In this document: one piece after another, positions 58,004-64,000 of the stretch
Layout of the letters: every line of letters starts with the position of its first letter
Position numbering within the stretch: position 1 is the first letter of the stretch
Assembly (NCBI GenBank): GCA_965153355.1
Contig: OZ231126.1
Coordinates: forward strand, 26,102,001 to 26,166,000
Source of the DNA: Flaccisagitta enflata
Taxonomy: Eukaryota; Chaetognatha; Sagittoidea; Aphragmophora
DNA length: 64,000 nucleotides
Reading direction: 5' to 3'
Made by a program: the position numbers and the translations under genes
Notes under the pieces: generated by a model
The model's input: the letters and a program-made list of their open reading frames with translations, nothing else
What the model was told of the DNA's origin: nothing
Databases searched by the model: none

Positions 58004-59846
58004 GATTTTTCGCATCCCCATGAGAGAATTGTGATTACGTTTCTAAGGGCGGCTTCCTAGTTGTTAGGTAAATGAAACAAAAGTTATTACCCTGACTTCC
58101 CCGCTTACCAATCTCCGTTGCAACCGATACAAACTTACGACATATCTAGTTTCAAACCTTCACTTGTCTTCGCCTGTCTAGAGGGATTTACCGATTCAAC
58201 TTTTAAGGTGGCCGGTCTGAAGGGAGTGACCGTGTTGCTATATTTTTTGAAAATAACACTATCAAATTTTACATCATTAGAAAGCCTAGCGTTTAAGCTT
58301 TCCTTGGTTGTTCTTACTTTTCCAATGCTCCTAATATTTCAGTTGTAGTAATAAAAAGAAGAAACATAGTTCATGATTTTTTGAGCGCTCAAGCGTGAGA
58401 TACGCTTAGTCTGAGAACATAACATGTTCGTGATTTTTTTTCTTTAAGTGGCGGAATTCGTCGTGACTTTTTTTACCCAACTTTTGAAAGCTCATATCTC
58501 TTGAACGGATTGACGGATTGACTTGAATTTTTGTATGGTAACATTATTTGACCTTGTTCACTAATGTGTGAAGATTCAAGAAATTTCAGATATTGCAACC
58601 AGCTGAACCAGCCTACCTATCCAAAAATTTCAAATCAGCGTAGCCAAAAAAGTATTCTATGAAAATTTCTGAAATTTTGCATGATTAACCATCCAACCCC
58701 TGGACAAATCCTGTGTGAGTTGTATGCCAATCACATGATTACTTTGGCCGTAATCACATGAAACATCTTTTTCATTAGAAAGCTATTCAGTACTAGTCTA
58801 CAGATTCCAAAGCAAAGCTCCTCAGGTGGAATATTAATGACAAATCCATCCTTTGATGTCATCTTGGTAACAGCATCATGTTTTTACTCCTTGGACTGAG
58901 CGTCTTCGTCTTAAAAAAAAAAAAATAATTCTAACTCGACAAATTCCGTCACTAGCGAAGCTTTCTGGCGACAGAACATAGTAGAGTGTGTTTCAAGGAT
59001 CTTTTCCGAGCGGCAGTTCTTTTCATGAATGCTTCCACAAAAACTTTCTCCCCGACGAAAAACGACAAAAAGAACGACAAAAATCAATAATGATTCGTAA
59101 TAATTGTGAATCTATCATTTCATATCAAGCTTTAAAAAATATCGCACAAAAACGGACTTTCATCTCAAAGGGGAATCTGCGTTTTTATGGTCACCGATCA
59201 CCGTTAAACGAGAACATTGACCTCTTACATAATTGGCAATTTTCACAAGATGAATATTGTATGAGCACTCGACATCATGAAATCAAACTTATTTATTGTT
59301 AGTCGTCTTTTGGTTAAGAGATTCAATTTTACTCCTTGTTCACCGTGCGGACTTGGTTTGGTGGGCTAGCAGGGCTGAGTCGGCTGACAGGAAGTAGTGG
59401 CCTGGCTTAGTTGGCTCAGTTGACTTGGCTGGCAGATCTGGATGAGCAGAGAGTAATCAACATCCTAGATGGTGTCCACTGCTGGATGTGGCTACATGTG
59501 GTCGCCATTCATTCGAAATTTTCTGCCCACGCATGAATGTGTGGTCGCAATTTATTCTTGGTTTTCTGCCCACGCATTTTTGCGTCGTGATCGCGGGGGA
59601 GTTTTCTTTGATTTTTCTTTCTTTTTCTTTTTTTTCGTTTATTGTCTTTTTGATTAACTTTCTGTTGAATTCTTTACGACATCATTTTGTCCATGTGATA
59701 GATTCTGGATTTTCGTGCTTTGGGATGTGTTTTTTTCCCACAAAAAAAAAGAAGAAAAAAAAGGAAAACAGAAGTGGTCTGGCGAAGATTTAATCGTCAC
59801 CACATGACCTGTCGCCATTTCAATCGAATTTCTTTTCAAACTTCCC
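58004..59846. other. Unassigned stretch
   Basis: AT-rich to about 58970. A 104-residue open frame at 58988-59302 has no recognised family. TTTTCTGCCCACGCAT is doubled at 59518 and 59562. Nothing else supported. Confidence 0.4.
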
Positions 59847-60089
59847 TTTTTAGTTGCGGAAACGCAACACTATAAAAGGCTCTGTCCGTCCGTCTGTTGA
59901 TCCATCCGTCCGTCCGTGAATCCGTCCCTGATGATCGAGTCGGAAATTATGAAAACGCGCATTTATGATGCTGCAGTTGCGATTATCTGTGTGAGTGAGC
60001 ATGGGGTGGAGGAGGGTATGGATGGGGGTTGTGTTTCCTGGCCCCCTGCCCACCCGTCCTGTCATAGTGTGACCCCGCGTCACTTGTTT
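59847..60089 (-). mobile_element. Family B element, copy B5
   Basis: In element sense: AACAAGTGACGCGGGGTCAC, GGACGGGTGGGCAGGGGGCC, AAATGCGCGTTTTC, GGACGGACGGATGG, then hairpin GTTGCGTTTCCGCAAC-TAAAA. Confidence 0.75.
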
Positions 60090-60959
60090 CTAAACATCCC
60101 ATCTCTCTCCATATATGATGACATGAGCTTGTGAACGGACCTGCTCGATTCTGGGTTTCATTTAACGTCAAATACGCCTGATCTATACAATATCGCGGCC
60201 TCAACTGATTCTGACGATATCCAACTTGCAAATGCCCTTTTCTTGTCTGACTCCTCTTCGCTTAATTTTCATCTCTTCATTTGCTCAGAATGTGTCATCA
60301 TGATGACAATCGATTCTCCTCATCGTAAGAAACATGAATCTTTTCTGATAAAACCTAAAGAGCAAATCTTCGTTGACAATCGTGGTTGTTGAATCGTCAA
60401 AAACGCGAACTAAATCGGCGCGAAAACGAGTGATTACAGTGGATTAATTACGTATCGCCGCGTATAGTTATTACGATCACAGCTTGTGATTGTGCTTGTG
60501 CTTAACTCGTCAACAACGCCACCAGAAATGGAAAAGAAATTCCACCTTCCCTGAACACGTCTAACTTATCACATCGCTCACTTGTACTCACCTTGGAATT
60601 ATGAGAGGATTATTTGGTTCGTGTATTAACGCTTTGCTAACCTTAATGGCTAAATCATGAAATTAGCGTCAGAAATACTCATCTAACAACGGAAGTTATT
60701 ACCGCATGATCGCAATTCTAAGAACAAAAATACATCTGTGATATCAAATGAAACACACGTTGTTTCAGCATCAAAGGATAACTACAAAATCAATCCATGT
60801 TGTGGAATGGCGTCGTCGAGAACAAATGTCAGAACGAAATTCATTACGCTAATCCATTTTTCAATTGAATTGTGTTTCCATTTTTCCTCAGAAATAAGTC
60901 CATAATTGAAAGAAAAGGAACGGAAGTCTATGAGAAATCTCGTTGAAAGACCCCAGGAA

Positions 60960-60960
<1 letters not shown>
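60090..60960. other. Unassigned single-copy stretch
   Basis: No repeats or recognisable exon. Confidence 0.4.
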
Positions 60961-61019
<59 letters not shown>

Positions 61020-61021
61020 AG
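60961..61021 (+). repeat. AAAG tetranucleotide array
   Basis: About 15 AAAG units. Confidence 0.95.
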
Positions 61022-61874
61022 CTTCGTGTCACGTCAATACTTCATCTCTTCGACCCGTGGGGAAGAAAGCAAGAGAAAGAGACCGAGAAGGAGCAAGAAA
61101 GGATTGATGTATATCTACCCTCCAACATCTTTTCATTACTACTTTCAACCCCTCATAAATTAAAAAGAAAAAAAAAACGGATGAAAAATGGAGTCTCTCC
61201 TTCGAAGGGAAATGTGATTTAAATCTCAATCATCGATTCTTAACGACCTCAATTAAGGTAAGTTCTAAAAGACTCGCGTCTTACTAAGGAATATATAAGG
61301 GATACCCGCCACCATTTGTCATTCATCCGCGAAAAAGAGTGAAAAAGAAAAAAAAAGAACCGAAGGAAAAAAAAAAAGAGTAAAAAAGGATTTTTTTCTC
61401 TACAAAATTGTGGAATGAAAACGTTAAGAAAGTGAGAGAAAAATGAAAGAAAACTGCATTGAGGAAGGAGAGAGGTGTATTTCTTCATTATAAAGGATGG
61501 GAAAATGGGGGGGAGAGAGTGTGTGCGAGTTTGAAGCTATGAGTAAAAACTAAAATGAGAAAATACCAATGTCACTGGGAAAGATAAAGCAAAAGAAAGG
61601 AGTGAAAAAATGAAAAGAAAACATCGCTTATTGAACTCATTCTTAGGAACGAAAAAGAGGAAAGTTATGACATGGAGTGGAGAGACAGCAGCCTATAGGA
61701 TAGCTACGAAAAACGACGTAGAAATCAAGTCAAAGAAAACATCAGATGAGCCTCGGGAGAGAGCTGGTGAAAAACAGGAATCCAGTTTGCTAAGAAAGAA
61801 AACTTTAGCCAAGGGCAGGCGTAAAAAGAAATTGGGTGAAGAGAAAAACATGAAGAAATAGAGAGTAACAACAG

Positions 61875-61875
<1 letters not shown>

Positions 61876-61924
<49 letters not shown>
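61876..61924 (+). repeat. AG microsatellite
   Basis: About 23 AG units. Confidence 0.95.
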
Positions 61925-61931
<7 letters not shown>

Positions 61932-62138
61932 GACGAAGCGATTCTTGTGTACCAAGAAGGGAAATTTAGTGTCTATTTCACGAGGATAATTAGATTGATG
62001 TTTATCTGATTCGAGGGGCTTCATGGGTTTCTATGGGTTCTATGGGGCTGAACCGCCGTTCCCATTATGGCTCTCCAGGAAAGATGATGGCACCAGGACC
62101 ATAAAAACGCCGCTGCTAACAGCTGATGTGGGAAAGAG

Positions 62139-62139
<1 letters not shown>

Positions 62140-62172
<33 letters not shown>
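62140..62172 (+). repeat. AG microsatellite
   Basis: About 16 AG units. Confidence 0.9.
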
Positions 62173-62174
<2 letters not shown>

Positions 62175-62315
62175 AAAAAGAGCAATGGGAATGATAAAGC
62201 TTGTGCCCCAAGATTGAGTGTGAAAGCAGCTGTTAACATTCAATTTCTCTCCGATAAATCTTCATTATGATTCCATCATTTGCTGCGCCGAGGCCGAGAA
62301 ATGGGAAAAAGAGGA

Positions 62316-62425
62316 AGGAGAAGAAGAAGAAGAAGAAGAAGAAGAAGAAGAAGAAGAAGAAGAAGAAGAAGAAGAAGAAGGAAATAAGAGAAAGAAAAAG
62401 AAAAAGAAAAGAAAAAGAAGAAAAA
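62316..62425 (+). repeat. GAA trinucleotide and AAAAG repeats
   Basis: About 20 GAA units followed by GAAAAAGAAAAAG words. Confidence 0.95.
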
Positions 62426-62429
62426 GGTA

Positions 62430-63500
62430 AAAAGAGAGTAGAAAATAGTCGCAAAAACAATATTTTCTTAAAACAAATGCCAAGAAATAGGTTGCGCGTA
62501 CAACTTGATGGGATAGGAAGGTGGATCCCTCATAGAGTGTTTATTAGGTTGACAGTCGGATATTATTCTATCGCGACGCGTTAACTAATTGTGAATATTG
62601 GCAAATTATTTCCATCCGCAGAATGTCCAAATTCCATGAGATTGAATTTGGCTTGCTCTCTCTTTCTCCATCATTTAACGATGAGATGAAAAGGAGTTAA
62701 AGGAGTGAAAAAAATGTTGGAAATTGTGAAAGAAAACTTAGGAACTCGGAGTCAGTAATGATTTTCCTCCCCTTGCTCGAGGCTCTGTGACTTTTTTCCC
62801 AACGTTGCGATGACTCTTTGTGAACTGTATTTTATGACACGGTTCTGTTGGCATGACGGCCTTTCCACTATCACTCACAAAAATTCTAATACCCTTTCAA
62901 TTTTAAAACTTTTAAGAAATAATGAACGATTATTTCTAGCTACTTCTTACTGCCGTATTCAATCATTCAAACATTATTGTAGGTTTCACCGTATTCTATC
63001 ATATAATCGATCGACCAAGCGAAGTCCTCCCAAGCGATTGCTTCCTCCCCTAACCACATCTTTAAGAGACAGATCTTCGTACCAGATTGATCGTATCTTT
63101 CTCACCTTGTCAGTCCCTTCATTCATGACAAAAAGCGCCATCTCCTCCTTTGTTTTTTGTTTTTTTTTTTCTACAGCGCCACTTGCGGCGCTTTTTTCCT
63201 CTCGTGTAAGAATGGCCGGCTTTCTGCTATTTTGTTTTGACCTCGTTTCACGGCGTCGACAAAAGAGCAAAGGAGAAGAAAAGTCGGAGATAAATCGTCT
63301 CCGCGTGGCGCTACGAGTCCGGTCACGACTTCGCTCTACGACCGCTTTCTACGACCACTTCTTCTCACGCCGAGTCTCTATTACCAGTCCATTAACCAAG
63401 ACCAACGAGGGGCTTGGGAAAGAAGCCAGGCGAGAACTAGCGAGGATGGGTGAGGGAGCTATTCAGGGCAGATAGGTGGGGGTGAGGAAAAGAAGGAGGA
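62430..63500. other. Unassigned stretch with a 221-codon open frame
   Basis: The plus-strand frame 62810-63475 is open for 221 codons with mixed composition (about 10% R), but shows no domain, signal or family resemblance, and a 94-codon frame overlaps it on the other strand. Left as non-coding unless transcripts say otherwise. Confidence 0.3.
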
Positions 63501-63525
63501 AAGAGGGTTTTTTTTACATTGTGGG

Positions 63526-63615
63526 GTGGTAGTGGTGGTGGTGGTGGTGGTGGTGGTGGTGGTGGTGGTGGTGGTGGTGGTGGTGATGGTGGTGGTGGTG
63601 GTGGTGATGATGGTG
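63526..63615 (+). repeat. GGT trinucleotide array
   Basis: About 28 GGT units with a few GAT. Reads as poly-Gly or poly-His. Confidence 0.95.
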
Positions 63616-64000
63616 GTTTTGAAGCTTCAGTTCAACTCTGTCGTACAGAAATGAAAGGTGGAAATGAAAGAGGAAGAGGAAAGGCAACAATCTTGGCTTT
63701 AGGAAAGGTATATTACAAAAAACAAGGGTAGGGAGTCGTGAATGTCCTGTACACTGTACAGATGCAGCTGACCAGCAGCTGACAAGAAAAATAGAGATAA
63801 AATGTAGCTCTTGAGTCAAAATATGGTGACACGCTAACTTAGATCGAAAATGTACATGAAGAAATTTTACTACAAAGAAGCTAGCACAAAGGAAACTAGA
63901 TGGATGTTTCAAAACCTTAATGGAAACTGTGTATATTCTAACTCTTCCTTTTGCTCCCTTCTCTAAACAAGCCAATGACAAATGACAACCATAATGAACC

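Noticed and set aside
62810-63475. 221-codon open frame of mixed composition
   Set aside because: No recognisable domain, no supporting start context or splice partners, and an overlapping frame on the opposite strand. Kept only as an unassigned stretch.
63514-63981. 155-codon minus-strand frame ending in poly-His
   Set aside because: The His run is the GGT array, and the rest has no family resemblance.

Overview
This window looks like eukaryotic, almost certainly metazoan, intergenic DNA. It is AT-rich and dominated by microsatellites (mostly CT/AG, also CA, GTT, ATGG, AAG, GGT), minisatellites and short non-autonomous mobile elements. Spliceable coding sequence is sparse, and I see no operons, bacterial signals, rRNA or tRNA. 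A patch of degenerate CCCTAA repeats at 8940-9010 fits an animal with TTAGGG telomeres. I could not identify the species. An invertebrate with a repeat-rich genome is an inference.

Only one protein gene is supported: a three-exon gene on the minus strand at 24424-26629. It joins in phase with consensus splice sites into a 401-residue secreted precursor with a signal peptide, a glycosylatable pro-region, two convertase-like sites and a C-terminal cystine-knot domain. The nine cysteines of that domain match the norrin-type CTCK pattern minus one non-knot disulfide pair. A TATA-like box lies about 125 bases upstream of the ATG.

The rest is a nested landscape of repeats. About twenty-five short elements (families A and B) begin AACAAG and end in a small hairpin followed by TAAAA, and they carry a central GACC/GACG microsatellite. 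In several variants a motif near the 5' end is the inverse of the 3' arm of the terminal hairpin, and the two have changed together. A larger family (C) begins with AACAAG in some copies and has about 50-bp inverted repeats enclosing a core that is often a 19-22 bp minisatellite. At least nine full or partial C copies are present, two of them fused at the same junction to the A-type 3' end.

A second class is foldback or MITE-like elements with TA (once GAAC) target duplications: three copies of a CAGTAGAT family (one with a 177-bp MITE nested inside it), and single or double copies at 808-1232, 31737-32730, 33903-34487, 40788-42976 (with two further elements nested inside), 43271-43634, 46375-47130 (with another nested inside), 48234-48519 and 50220-50393.

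Layout: 1-6400 has A and D elements plus CT and CTCCGCCTG repeats. 6478-8040 is G-rich with a 325-bp duplication. 8500-16400 holds A/B elements, foldback D1 and two very long TCATTCAAG and ACATCATTTT arrays. 16400-24400 holds CT, GTT and 40-bp repeats and C elements. 24424-26770 is the gene. 28100-50800 is dense with A/B/C and foldback elements and satellites. 51700-64000 is less repetitive, with a GC-rich candidate promoter near 52370-52770, many CT tracts and no recognisable exon.
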